Below, piece after piece: positions 7,946 to 16,382 of a stretch of 64,000 bases of DNA (position 1 is its first letter; each line of letters begins with the position of its first letter). The notes under the pieces are model-generated. The model made no database searches. It was not told where the DNA came from and saw nothing but the letters and a program-made list of their open reading frames with translations. The stretch lies in contig CAZPAY010000008.1 in assembly GCA_964584805.1 (NCBI GenBank), positions 23,872-87,871 on the forward strand, in the 5' to 3' direction. Both the position numbers and the translations under genes were made by a program. The stretch comes from JABHIE01 sp964584805 (GTDB taxonomy: Bacteria; Planctomycetota; UBA1135).

Positions 7946-9118
7946 ATGAAAATCCACGAATACCAAGGAAAAGAGGTCCTCGAGCGATACGGAGTCCGCA
8001 CTCAGCGTGGCATCATCGCCGAAAACCCTCAACAAGCCGGTGAAGCATACGCCCAATTGGGCGGAGAGCTTGCCGTTGTAAAAGCACAAATTCACGCAGG
8101 CGGCCGCGGCAAAGGCGGCGGGGTCAATCTCGTCAAGTCTCGTCAAGAGGCCGAAGATGTAGCAGATGCCATGCTCGGCATGATGTTGAAGACTCATCAG
8201 ACTGCACCTGAGGGCCAGCTGGTCCGCAAGGTTTTCGTTGCTGAGGGGCTTGATTTGGCCGATGAATTTTATGTCGGCATTGTGCTTGACCGCGCGGCTG
8301 GCGTGCCGACCTTGATGGTTTCCGCCGAAGGCGGCGTTGAGATTGAGACGATTGCCGTTGAGCGGCCCGAGGCCATTTTGAAGCTGCCCATCGACCCGAT
8401 GATGGGGCTTCAGCCTCACCAGGCTCGACGCGCCGCATTTTTTTTGGGCCTCTCTGGCACCACAATGAAAAAGTCGATCCCATTCTTTATGGGGCTAAGC
8501 AAGGCTTATCTTGAGCTGGATTGCTCCCTTGCCGAGATCAACCCGCTTGTCATTACCGAGCAGGGTGAGGTCGTCGCACTCGACGCCAAGATGAATTTCG
8601 ATTCCAACGCCATGTATCGCCACCCAGATCTCGTTGAGATGCGTGACGAGCACGAAGAAGACCCCAAAGAAGTTGCTGCGTCGCGTTTTGACCTCAACTA
8701 CATCACTCTCGATGGCAGCATCGGCTGCATGGTCAATGGGGCGGGTCTTGCGATGGCCACAATGGATACCATCCAGCTTCATGGCGCAAAGCCGGCCAAC
8801 TTCCTTGATGTGGGTGGTGCTGCGACGGAAGAAAATATCACTGAGGCTTTCAAAATCATCCTGTCTGATGACAATGTAAAAGGGGTGCTCGTGAATATTT
8901 TCGGTGGCATCATGAAATGCGACATCATCGCGCGCGGGGTCATCGCCGCGGCGCGCAATGTCGAGATTCAAGTCCCACTTGTCGTCCGCCTTGAGGGCAC
9001 AAATGTCGACGAGGGTCGCAAACTTTTGGCTGAAAGTGGTTTGGCCATTACATCCGCGGGCTCGCTTGACGAAGGCGCTCGTTTCATCGTTGAAGCGGTA
9101 AACGCAAAGGAGGCTTAA
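7946..9118 (+). CDS. sucC: Succinyl-CoA synthetase beta subunit
   Basis: With SucD it interconverts succinyl-CoA and succinate with formation of a nucleoside triphosphate in the TCA cycle. The start MKIHEYQGKEVLERYGV is the canonical N-terminus. The ATP-grasp domain carries QIHAGGRGKGGGVNL, and the C-terminal ligase domain has NIFGGIMKCDIIARG. The length of 390 residues is typical. The upstream in-frame ATG at 7919 would add nine residues right after the -10 box and is rejected. sucD follows after two bases. Confidence 0.97.
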   Translation: MKIHEYQGKEVLERYGVRTQRGIIAENPQQAGEAYAQLGGELAVVKAQIHAGGRGKGGGVNLVKSRQEAEDVADAMLGMMLKTHQTAPEGQLVRKVFVAEGLDLADEFYVGIVLDRAAGVPTLMVSAEGGVEIETIAVERPEAILKLPIDPMMGLQPHQARRAAFFLGLSGTTMKKSIPFFMGLSKAYLELDCSLAEINPLVITEQGEVVALDAKMNFDSNAMYRHPDLVEMRDEHEEDPKEVAASRFDLNYITLDGSIGCMVNGAGLAMATMDTIQLHGAKPANFLDVGGAATEENITEAFKIILSDDNVKGVLVNIFGGIMKCDIIARGVIAAARNVEIQVPLVVRLEGTNVDEGRKLLAESGLAITSAGSLDEGARFIVEAVNAKEA

Positions 9119-9120
9119 TC

Positions 9121-10011
9121 ATGGCTATTTTCATTCAAGAAGACACCAAGGTCATTTGCCAGGGCTTCACCGGTCGCAATGGCACATTTCACTGTGAACA
9201 AGCTCTTGCTTACGGCACCAATCTGGTGGGTGGCGTGACCCCAGGTAAAGGCGGTACTGAGCATTTGGGCTTGCCGGTTTTTGACACGGTCGCTGAGGCT
9301 GTCGCGCAAACTGGCGCAACCGCAACGGTGATTTATGTTCCAGCTCCTTTTGCGGCGGATTCGATTTTTGAGGCGATTGACGCTGAGGTCGAGACCATCG
9401 TTTGCATCACGGAAGGCATTCCTGTGCTGGATATGGCAAAAGTCCGTATTGCGCTTGAGGGCTCGAAATCGCGACTCATTGGCCCAAACTGCCCCGGTGT
9501 GATTACTCCCGGCGATGGCTCGGGTTGCAAAATTGGCATCATGCCAGCCTATATCCATAACAAAGGTTCCGTCGGCATCATTAGCCGCTCGGGCACTTTG
9601 ACTTACGAGGCCGTCTACCAGGTCACCCAAGAAGGTTTGGGTCAGTCAACATGCGTCGGCATTGGCGGCGACCCGCTTCCTGGCACGAACTTCATTGATG
9701 TCTTGCGCGCTTTCCAAGATGATGAGCAAACCGATTCCATCATCATGATTGGCGAAATCGGCGGCACCGCCGAGGAAGAAGCCGCGGCGTTCATTAAGGA
9801 ATATGTCACTAAGCCAGTGGTCAGCTTTATCGCAGGGCGTACCGCACCTCCCGGTAAACGCATGGGCCATGCAGGCGCCATCATTTCGGGTGGCCAAGGC
9901 ACGGCAGATTCAAAAATTGAAGCTCTTGAGGCAGCGGGTGTGCGCGTGGCGCCAACACCTTCTGACTTGGGCACCACGCTGGTTGCCTTACGCAAAGAGC
10001 TTGGGCTTTAA
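9121..10011 (+). CDS. sucD: Succinyl-CoA synthetase alpha subunit
   Basis: Binds CoA and carries the phosphohistidine. The 296-residue protein starts MAIFIQEDTKVICQGFTGRNG, with the CoA-binding Rossmann part. The active-site histidine is in GHAGAIISGGQGTADSK. The start is preceded by the Shine-Dalgarno AAAGGAGG inside the end of sucC, unlike the SD-less first gene. Its TAA is directly followed by the TTG start of the next gene, implying co-transcription. Confidence 0.97.
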   Translation: MAIFIQEDTKVICQGFTGRNGTFHCEQALAYGTNLVGGVTPGKGGTEHLGLPVFDTVAEAVAQTGATATVIYVPAPFAADSIFEAIDAEVETIVCITEGIPVLDMAKVRIALEGSKSRLIGPNCPGVITPGDGSGCKIGIMPAYIHNKGSVGIISRSGTLTYEAVYQVTQEGLGQSTCVGIGGDPLPGTNFIDVLRAFQDDEQTDSIIMIGEIGGTAEEEAAAFIKEYVTKPVVSFIAGRTAPPGKRMGHAGAIISGGQGTADSKIEALEAAGVRVAPTPSDLGTTLVALRKELGL

Positions 10012-10674
10012 TTGAGTCAGGCTTACCTGAGCTATCAACATCCCGAGAGCGGAGAGTGGGCGCACGATGTCCGCGATCCGCTCTCGGAAGCGTTTGAAAC
10101 TTATGTGAGGCCTGCTTTTGAGGCGGTGCAGCCGCTGGATGGGGAGAACTTTTACATCCTAGAGGTCGGCTTTGGTCGGGGGATGAATACGGCAGTGGCT
10201 TTGCGCGAGCTTGCTGAATCTGGTTTTGAGGGTGAGGTACAAGCATTCGGGATGGACCCTCACCCAGAATGTCTCACCCCATGGCCGGAACCTCCGCAAG
10301 CTATCAAAAAATGGGCACCTTGGTGGGGGAAGCCCGTTGGCACTTGGGCTTTGCAGCAACGGCACTTTTCTGGTGAAGTTCAAGCAAGAGATGCTTGCGC
10401 AGCGTTAGCCCAGCATCCTCGGCCTTGGAATTGGATCTTTGTTGATTTGTTTAGCCCCGGCAAACACCCAGGCGACTGGCAAAAAGGCCTTTTTGCTCGC
10501 CTAACCGATCAATCCGCTCCTGGAGCGGTATTGACGACATATACCTGCGCGCGGGACATTCGTGAGCGCCTCGTTGCACATGGTTGGGCTGTTGAGGTTC
10601 TGCGTCGCCCCGGGTGCCGCGACACCTTGCGCGCGCGTGCCCCAAAGTCGCACCTAGCCTCTCCGAATCAGTAG
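10012..10674 (+). CDS. MnmD/MnmC N-terminal-type tRNA methyltransferase
   Basis: A 220-residue SAM-dependent methyltransferase of the DUF752 type, predicted to make the last methyl transfer of mnm5(s2)U at the tRNA wobble position. The SAM motif is LEVGFGRGMNTAVAL, and the family motif DLFSPGKHPGDW is followed by PGAVLTTYTCARDIRERL. The oxidoreductase half found in the fused enterobacterial MnmC is absent, as in stand-alone MnmD. The start is a TTG abutting the sucD stop. Together with MnmA in this window it covers two steps on the same nucleotide; mnmE and mnmG are not here. Confidence 0.78.
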   Translation: MSQAYLSYQHPESGEWAHDVRDPLSEAFETYVRPAFEAVQPLDGENFYILEVGFGRGMNTAVALRELAESGFEGEVQAFGMDPHPECLTPWPEPPQAIKKWAPWWGKPVGTWALQQRHFSGEVQARDACAALAQHPRPWNWIFVDLFSPGKHPGDWQKGLFARLTDQSAPGAVLTTYTCARDIRERLVAHGWAVEVLRRPGCRDTLRARAPKSHLASPNQ

Positions 10675-10677
10675 AAT
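10672..10677 (+). promoter_or_regulatory. TAGAAT -10 box of the tatA-like to ccsA run
   Basis: TAGAAT overlaps the stop codon of the upstream methyltransferase gene and ends 28 bases before the first ATG of the tatA-like gene (10706). Its position fits the longer tatA reading frame. Confidence 0.45.
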
Positions 10678-10705
10678 ACGCACCTCGGTTCTACCACCCT
10701 CCGCC

Positions 10706-10969
10706 ATGAAAACTACCCTCTCTAAGCTCTACGCTTTTGCCTTCCTTGCACTGCTTCTGCCATCCTGCGCGATGCCAGGTGGCGGCGAGATGATGTGGAT
10801 TGCTCTCGTTGCCCTCCTGCTCTTCGGCGGGGCTAAGTTACCCGGCTTGATGCGTGGTTTAGGCCAAGGGGTTAACGAGCTCAAGAAAGGCCTCAAAGAG
10901 GGCGAGTCATCCGACGATAAGAAAGCGTTAGATGGCGACGATGACAAAAGCGGCAAGCCTGAGGCTTAA
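10706..10969 (+). CDS. tatA: TatA/E-like twin-arginine translocase protein with a possible lipoprotein signal
   Basis: 87 residues. From residue 23 onward it reads as an ordinary TatA: a short Gly-rich start, a membrane helix, FGGAKLPGLMRGLGQG, an amphipathic KKGLKEG helix and an acidic tail. In front of this lies KTTLSKLYAFAFLALLLPSC, a convincing signal peptide ending in a lipobox-like LPSC (Cys 21). Either the true start is ATG 10772 and the protein is a normal TatA, or a TatA with an N-terminal lipidated or cleaved signal is made. The promoter position and the quality of the signal favour the long form. The next gene is mobA-like. Confidence 0.75.
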   Translation: MKTTLSKLYAFAFLALLLPSCAMPGGGEMMWIALVALLLFGGAKLPGLMRGLGQGVNELKKGLKEGESSDDKKALDGDDDKSGKPEA

Positions 10970-10971
10970 CT

Positions 10972-11604
10972 TTGTCTGACGCTTTCCCTCGCTCCAACTG
11001 GACCGGGGCCCTTTTGGTTGGTGGGCGTTCTCGCCGCATGGGTGTGGATAAATTGCGGCTCGCACTCCCTGATGGCGGGCGACTGGTCGATCATCCCGCA
11101 GCTGCTTTACGAGCCACTTGTGCCTCACTTCTAGCGATTGATGCCGTTGATGGTGCTGGGCCTCTTCTTGATGACTTCCGTGTCGTGCCTGACGCAATCT
11201 CACAAATTGGGCCCGCTGCTTCACTTCTCGCCGCCTTGCAAAACGCCGCAACGCCTTGGGTCCTTCTTTTAGCGGGAGATATGCCCCAGGTCGGTCCGCA
11301 TTTTCTGAGTCGCCTTCAAACCCTTGCCGAGGAAGAACCCGATTGTGCACTTTTGGCAGAGAGTCCAAGCGGCCTTGAGCCGACCCTTGCTGCTTACCCG
11401 ACTTCTATGCTTGCCGAAGTGGAAAGGCGTATTTCTTCCGGTAAGCGTGCTTTGCGCCGCATGATTCCAAAGGCACAGCGTCGCACTTGGCCCTTTTCTG
11501 ATTTGCAGGCGACGAGCTCTCAAGAAGAGCCACTTTGTAATCTCAATCACCCCGCAGATTGGCTAGCCTTTACCGGCAGCCCGCTGCCTGAGCCAAATGC
11601 CTGA
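10972..11604 (+). CDS. mobA: MobA-like molybdenum cofactor nucleotidyltransferase
   Basis: Predicted to attach GMP (or CMP) to molybdopterin. The glycosyltransferase-A fold nucleotide loop is seen as LLVGGRSRRMGVDKLRL (residues 13-29), with LLLAGDMPQV giving the metal-binding Asp. Later motifs are degenerate, so MobA versus MocA-type specificity is not certain. 210 residues from a TTG start two bases after the tatA-like stop. Many Moco enzymes leave the cell by Tat, which makes this adjacency meaningful. moaC is also in the window (53223-53702). Confidence 0.82.
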   Translation: MSDAFPRSNWTGALLVGGRSRRMGVDKLRLALPDGGRLVDHPAAALRATCASLLAIDAVDGAGPLLDDFRVVPDAISQIGPAASLLAALQNAATPWVLLLAGDMPQVGPHFLSRLQTLAEEEPDCALLAESPSGLEPTLAAYPTSMLAEVERRISSGKRALRRMIPKAQRRTWPFSDLQATSSQEEPLCNLNHPADWLAFTGSPLPEPNA

Positions 11605-12586
11605 TTCCACCCAAACTCCTGAGCTCGCAACCCTTTTCGATGCGATTGACGCAGAGATGCAAGATGTCGACGCTTGGCTGGCCTCTCGCTTTGAGGGCGC
11701 TCACCCGCGCCTTGCGCCACTTTTGGGTCATGCCAGTCGTTTTCGCGGAAAGCGCTTAAGGGCCGCTTTGGTTTGCCTCATGGCAAAGGCCTGCAGTGGT
11801 TTGACTTCCGAGCACATTACGGTTGCGGGGATACTTGAAATGATTCACGCCGCCACTTTGGTGCATGACGATTTGCTCGACGAGGCATCTCATCGACGCG
11901 GAGTCGATTGCCTTCATGTTGAGTGGGGCTCTCACGCGAGCGTTCTGCTCGGTGATTGGATTTATGCTCAGGCCTTTCATTTGTCCACGCAAATGACCGA
12001 CCAGACTTGTTCGCGCGAATTGGCTGGCGCAACGATGCGCGTTTGTGAGGGCGAAATTCACCAAAATCTCACTCGGGGTGATTTCGATTTGTCTGAAGAG
12101 GATTACATTTCCCAGGTCGATGGAAAGACAGGTGAGTTGTTCCGTGCAGGTGGTTTGCTGGCGGCTCATTACGCCGGTGCTTCCGTCACATGTCAGCAAG
12201 CGTGCGCCCGCTACGGCTTGCTTGCCGGCCGAGCTTTTCAAGTGGCGGATGACCTCCTCGACCTTGAGGGGGAAGAATCCACTACCGGAAAGTCGCTTGG
12301 CACCGATTGGGCAAATGGGAAAATGACCCTGCCCTTGCTGTTTTTGCGTGATTCCTTAGATACCGAGCAACAGAGTGAGCTTCGAGCCCTCTTTGGCGCG
12401 GGGCATCATCGCGAAGTGCTAACCCTTAAGTTTCAAGAATCTTTAAATCACGCTCTGGCGAAAACTCGCCTAAGAGTTAAAGAGTTGCTCGACGAGGCTT
12501 GCGATGCGCTCGTCGTGCTACCCAATCAAGAAATCGCCCACAACCTAGCTGTTTTGACGCGCTTCCTCGGAAATCGCAAAAAGTAA
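11597..12586 (+). CDS. Long-chain trans-polyprenyl diphosphate synthase
   Basis: Condenses isopentenyl diphosphate with an allylic diphosphate to build a quinone side chain (octaprenyl or heptaprenyl class; product length cannot be read). The first Asp-rich motif is HDDLLDE with the family RRG, the second is FQVADDLLDLEG, and FRGKRLRAALV is the IPP-binding block. 329 residues is typical. It overlaps the end of mobA by 8 bases and precedes cytochrome c maturation genes by 6 bases, consistent with a respiratory-chain operon. Confidence 0.93.
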   Translation: MPDSTQTPELATLFDAIDAEMQDVDAWLASRFEGAHPRLAPLLGHASRFRGKRLRAALVCLMAKACSGLTSEHITVAGILEMIHAATLVHDDLLDEASHRRGVDCLHVEWGSHASVLLGDWIYAQAFHLSTQMTDQTCSRELAGATMRVCEGEIHQNLTRGDFDLSEEDYISQVDGKTGELFRAGGLLAAHYAGASVTCQQACARYGLLAGRAFQVADDLLDLEGEESTTGKSLGTDWANGKMTLPLLFLRDSLDTEQQSELRALFGAGHHREVLTLKFQESLNHALAKTRLRVKELLDEACDALVVLPNQEIAHNLAVLTRFLGNRKK

Positions 12587-12592
12587 CTCATC

Positions 12593-14386
12593 ATGAGCAA
12601 CACCTCATCCGCTACCACGAGTGTGAAAAAGTATCGCTGGACTTTTCGCGCTGCCTTCCTCACGATCTTTGTCCTCATGCTTTGGGCTGAGCTTTTGGTC
12701 CATTTGGTCGAAGTTCCACTTGCTCTTGAGAGCGGTGAGGGCCGCGCGCCTTACCTCGTTGGCTTATTCTTTACGCTGCTTCCGATTGGGGCTCTTTTGA
12801 GCTTCCGATGGCAGTTTGTCGCGCAGTTCTTTCGGTCCATTAAGGTGGGCGTGGCGACGATGATTTTGATTGGCGTTGGCTCCACGGTCGGAGTCTTATT
12901 CCAACAAGAAGATGTAAACCAGCCCTTGCCAAAGGGCGCGGTCGAGCAACTGGCCGACTTGGGCGCAAGTGATCCTGGCGACGGTTGGCCGCGTGCAGCA
13001 CGCCATGCTTACAGCGTTTATCAGGATTTCCGTCAAGCACAGGGCTTCTTTGTTTATCATTTGCTAGATTCATTAGGCTTCCATGATTCACTTGGCGTCA
13101 CCGATCGCATTGACGAAGATGCCATCGCCAAGAAAATTGCCAATCTTGACAAGCGTATGCCAGAGTTGACCAGCCGTTTCGGTGAAGAATTCGCAGTCGC
13201 GTTACGCGCACAAAGTGAAACGGGGCTCAAGACGCGCGGAAAAAACGCTGAGATTGAGGAGTTTGTGCTCAACAACGACGCCACTTGGTTTACCGTTTTT
13301 TATTGGGCTGATCGCCTCGACTTTAACCGCGCTTACCACTCCGACTGGTTTGCTGCACTTTGGGCCATTTTGTTTTTTAGCATTTTGTCCAACACCTTCC
13401 GCGGTGGATGGCGCCGCTTGATGCGCTTTGACAAGTTGGGCTTCACCCTCAGTCATGGCGGGATGTTGCTCGTTATTGTCGGCGGCTTAGTCGGCCGTAT
13501 CTACGAAGAGCGAGGCATCCTGAATATTCACATCGGCGAAAAGGCCACGACCTGGGAATCATGGTCGCGTGAGCGGATGTCTTTTGGCAATCACAATAGT
13601 GCGGCGTTCCAGGCTTTCCCTGCCAACCTCTTTTCTGGCGAAGAGTTCTCGGTTCGGCTAGATGCCTTCCGCGCTGACCCACACGATGTGCTTGATGTCT
13701 TTTATGTCAATCGCGAGTATGACGAAGAAGGTCATGTTACGGGTGTGCTTGAAGAGTTCCAGCTCGCTGAGCAACCCAAGCATCGCGTTTATACCGGGCA
13801 AACGCTTCACTACGACTGGGGTGAGCTTGACGGTCAACAGCAGGCCTATTTGGAGTTAATCGTCGAAGAGTATGTGCCTCAAGCGACGATCTCCGAGACG
13901 CAGCCCGTTAAAATCCTGCCCTTGCAAGGTGTCGATTATTACGACTCAACACCTGGCGTCATCCGGTTGCGCGTGAATGCCAATGGAATCGAAACGGATA
14001 GTTTTGTCCTTGCCGCGAAAGACCGTGATCATGCTTTCGTCGAATATGTCGGGCCAAACGGGCAAAAGCGCGAAGCCTACTTGCGCTTCCGCGAAGACAT
14101 CTCCGGCGGAATGCCGCTTGAGTGGCGCTCCACTCTTTCCGTCCAGAATCCTCAAGGCGAAACGGTCGGGCAAGGTGAAGTCCGCGTAAACGATTACTTC
14201 TATCACAATGGTTATCGTTTCTTTCAGACCAACCACAACCCGCAAGACCCAACTTATTCTGGAATTGGAGTCGTTTATGACCCAGGGATAACTACGGTTC
14301 TCTTGGGTTTCTGGGCCGTCATGATCGGCACACTTTTGGCTTTCTTAGTCAACCCCATTCTCAAGCGCAAGCACCGAGGCATCTAA
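12593..14386 (+). CDS. resB: ResB/Ccs1-type cytochrome c biogenesis protein
   Basis: System II cytochrome c maturation: ResB with CcsA carries heme across the inner membrane and attaches it to apocytochromes. The 597-residue protein has hydrophobic helices near residues 20-45, 55-70 and 83-103, another pair around 255-290, and a large external beta-rich domain from about 310 to 560 with SHGGMLLVIVGGLVGRIYEE at its membrane entry. The last helix is near 565-590. Late motifs YFYHNGYRFFQTNHNPQDP and GIGVVYDPG are typical of the family. ccsA follows with no gap. Confidence 0.9.
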   Translation: MSNTSSATTSVKKYRWTFRAAFLTIFVLMLWAELLVHLVEVPLALESGEGRAPYLVGLFFTLLPIGALLSFRWQFVAQFFRSIKVGVATMILIGVGSTVGVLFQQEDVNQPLPKGAVEQLADLGASDPGDGWPRAARHAYSVYQDFRQAQGFFVYHLLDSLGFHDSLGVTDRIDEDAIAKKIANLDKRMPELTSRFGEEFAVALRAQSETGLKTRGKNAEIEEFVLNNDATWFTVFYWADRLDFNRAYHSDWFAALWAILFFSILSNTFRGGWRRLMRFDKLGFTLSHGGMLLVIVGGLVGRIYEERGILNIHIGEKATTWESWSRERMSFGNHNSAAFQAFPANLFSGEEFSVRLDAFRADPHDVLDVFYVNREYDEEGHVTGVLEEFQLAEQPKHRVYTGQTLHYDWGELDGQQQAYLELIVEEYVPQATISETQPVKILPLQGVDYYDSTPGVIRLRVNANGIETDSFVLAAKDRDHAFVEYVGPNGQKREAYLRFREDISGGMPLEWRSTLSVQNPQGETVGQGEVRVNDYFYHNGYRFFQTNHNPQDPTYSGIGVVYDPGITTVLLGFWAVMIGTLLAFLVNPILKRKHRGI

Positions 14387-15475
14387 ATGGAATTCTTCTC
14401 CTACCGGAATTTTCTTTACCTCACCCAAGATATTACTTTGGGTGCGGCCATCCTGGCTCTACTGACCGCGCTTTACTGGTTTGTTCGCGGGCGTAGTGGC
14501 GGGGGCAATCAAGTCGCGAGTGGCTTTGCTCATTTGCCGATTGTGTTGACATCCCTCGCGGCTGTGGCTAACTTGCTGGCTTCGGTCGCCCGCTACATTG
14601 AAGTGCAGCACTGGCCAGCGCAAACGATGTATGAGGTGTTGCCCATGGGCACTCTGTCGGGTTTTGTCTCGACCTTGCTCCTTTACTTTGTCCTTGGCCT
14701 CCATCGGAAGCGTGGCGTTTCTCGCGGTTTCGGCGATTTGTTTATTGCGGTCGTGATGGTGGGTTCGTGGTTCACTTTGGCGCATGTCCTCAAGCTCGAC
14801 CCGACCGGCAAGGCCTTGCCACCGGCTTTGCAGTCTTATTGGTTCAGCACGCACATTACCGCCTACATGTTCGGCTACTTCACGCTGTTCATTGCGGCCA
14901 TTGCCGCATGGTTGCATTTTTGCTTTAAGTTCTGGCGTGGCATCCTTGATGCGGAATATACGGTCGCCAAGTCCTTCCTGTGGTCCATCGGCATTTTTGC
15001 TGTGCTTGCCATTCCATTTGGCCGCATGGGCATGATGATGGGGCTTGGCACGCTTGGCTTGACCGGCTTCATCTCTCTGCTCAGCATGCGCTTGCGTAGT
15101 GGCATGACCTGGTTTGATGTCTGGGACGAAGGCTCTGACCGTTTCACATGGCTCGTGTTCATTATTGGCTTCCCCTTCTTGACGGCGGGGCTCATCCAAG
15201 GTGGGCTCTGGGCACAAGAGGCCTGGGCCCTTTATTGGGGCTGGGACTCAAAAGAAGTTTCCGCGCTGATTTCTTGGTTGTTCTACACGGTCTACTTGCA
15301 CCTGCGTTTCGTCGCAGGTTGGAAAGGCGAAAAAGGCATGGCCATTTTGCTGTTGGGCGCACTCTCCGTGCACATCACTTTCCAGTTATTCGGGATGCTC
15401 CCCGATAGCCAGCGCAGTCTTCACCGCTACACCGACATGAGCTCGGTGCCATCGGAAAGTATGCTCGAAGACTAA
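14387..15475 (+). CDS. ccsA: CcsA/ResC heme-handling cytochrome c biogenesis protein
   Basis: Polytopic membrane protein of 362 residues with the Trp-rich heme motif WALYWGWDSKEVSALISW, the signature of the CcsA/CcmC/CcmF superfamily, and histidines in flanking helices (STHITAYMFGYF, then GALSVHITFQLFG). The canonical motif has Pro where this one has Ser (WDPKE to WDSKE). It forms the heme channel with ResB encoded directly upstream. Its stop shares the tetranucleotide CTAA with the stop of convergent folD. Confidence 0.92.
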   Translation: MEFFSYRNFLYLTQDITLGAAILALLTALYWFVRGRSGGGNQVASGFAHLPIVLTSLAAVANLLASVARYIEVQHWPAQTMYEVLPMGTLSGFVSTLLLYFVLGLHRKRGVSRGFGDLFIAVVMVGSWFTLAHVLKLDPTGKALPPALQSYWFSTHITAYMFGYFTLFIAAIAAWLHFCFKFWRGILDAEYTVAKSFLWSIGIFAVLAIPFGRMGMMMGLGTLGLTGFISLLSMRLRSGMTWFDVWDEGSDRFTWLVFIIGFPFLTAGLIQGGLWAQEAWALYWGWDSKEVSALISWLFYTVYLHLRFVAGWKGEKGMAILLLGALSVHITFQLFGMLPDSQRSLHRYTDMSSVPSESMLED

Positions 15476-16326
15476 GAGCGCCAGGTTGCTTCAAGCGTGT
15501 TTTGGAGCAGCATGGCAATTGTCATCGGCCCGACGCCGCCAGGCACGGGTGTAATCCAACTTGCGCGCTCTGCCGCGGGCGCAAATTCGACATCGCCAAT
15601 CAGCTTGCCAGCATCGTTGCGATTGATGCCAACATCCAAGACGATTGCGCCTTCTTTGACCCATTCGCCACGGACGAGCTCGGCGACCCCAACAGCGGCC
15701 ACGATGACATCGGCGGAGGCAACAACAGCAGCTAAGTCTTGCGTGCGCGAGTGGCAAACGGTCACGGTGCAGTGCTCACGTAACAGCAAAACGGAAACAG
15801 GCTTGCCCACAATGTTGGAGCGGCCCACGACGACCGCGTGCTTGCCCGAAAGGGGAATGCCCGTTTCGCGTAACAAGGCCATCACGCCTTTGGGCGTACA
15901 TGGAATCGGCGCTGCAGTACCTTGCATAAGTGCGCCTTGATTCAGCGGATGGAAGCCGTCCGCGTCTTTGGCGGGGTCGATGGCTTGGAGAACCTCGTTT
16001 TCGTTGTAATCGAAACCTTTAGGCAGGGGCAGCTGCACCAGGATGCCGTGAATCTCAGGGTCGGCATTTAACTCATCTACAACCTCAAGCAATGCTGCCT
16101 GCCCGATGTCGGCGGGTAATTCCTTGTGGAAGTTTGCCATGCCGGTTTCATCGCAAGCGCGGCGTTTATTGCGGACGTAAACCGCCGATGCGGGGTCTTC
16201 ACCAACCAATACCGTCGCCAATCCAGGGCGGGTTTTGCCGTCAGCAAGGCCTTCTGAGATTGTGTCTTTGATTTCTGCGCGAATGCGGGCAGAGAGCGCT
16301 TTACCGTCGAGTATTTGAGCCGTCAT
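15472..16326 (-). CDS. folD: Bifunctional methylenetetrahydrofolate dehydrogenase/cyclohydrolase
   Basis: Interconverts 5,10-methylene- and 10-formyl-tetrahydrofolate, supplying one-carbon units for purines and formyl-Met. All family motifs are present in 284 residues: YVRNKRRACDETG with the catalytic lysine, VQLPLPKGF, the NADP loop VVGRSNIVGKPV, and PVPGGVGPMTIAMLL at the end. It is monocistronic, convergent with ccsA. The purN gene at 40103-40717 uses its product. Confidence 0.97.
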   Translation of the reverse strand: MTAQILDGKALSARIRAEIKDTISEGLADGKTRPGLATVLVGEDPASAVYVRNKRRACDETGMANFHKELPADIGQAALLEVVDELNADPEIHGILVQLPLPKGFDYNENEVLQAIDPAKDADGFHPLNQGALMQGTAAPIPCTPKGVMALLRETGIPLSGKHAVVVGRSNIVGKPVSVLLLREHCTVTVCHSRTQDLAAVVASADVIVAAVGVAELVRGEWVKEGAIVLDVGINRNDAGKLIGDVEFAPAAERASWITPVPGGVGPMTIAMLLQNTLEATWRS

Positions 16327-16359
16327 GATGGAGGGTAGGGTTTGAGTGTTTCTCGCGCG

Positions 16360-16365
16360 TAGAAT
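16360..16365 (+). promoter_or_regulatory. TAGAAT -10 box upstream of the rhomboid gene
   Basis: TAGAAT ends 17 bases before the ATG at 16383, leaving a leader of about 10 bases and no Shine-Dalgarno sequence. Confidence 0.4.
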
Positions 16366-16382
16366 GCCATCGCAGAAGCCTC

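Noticed and set aside
10772..10969. Short TatA form starting at ATG 10772
   Set aside because: Possible and canonical in look, but not chosen because the promoter position and the signal-like N-terminus support the long form; kept as an alternative.
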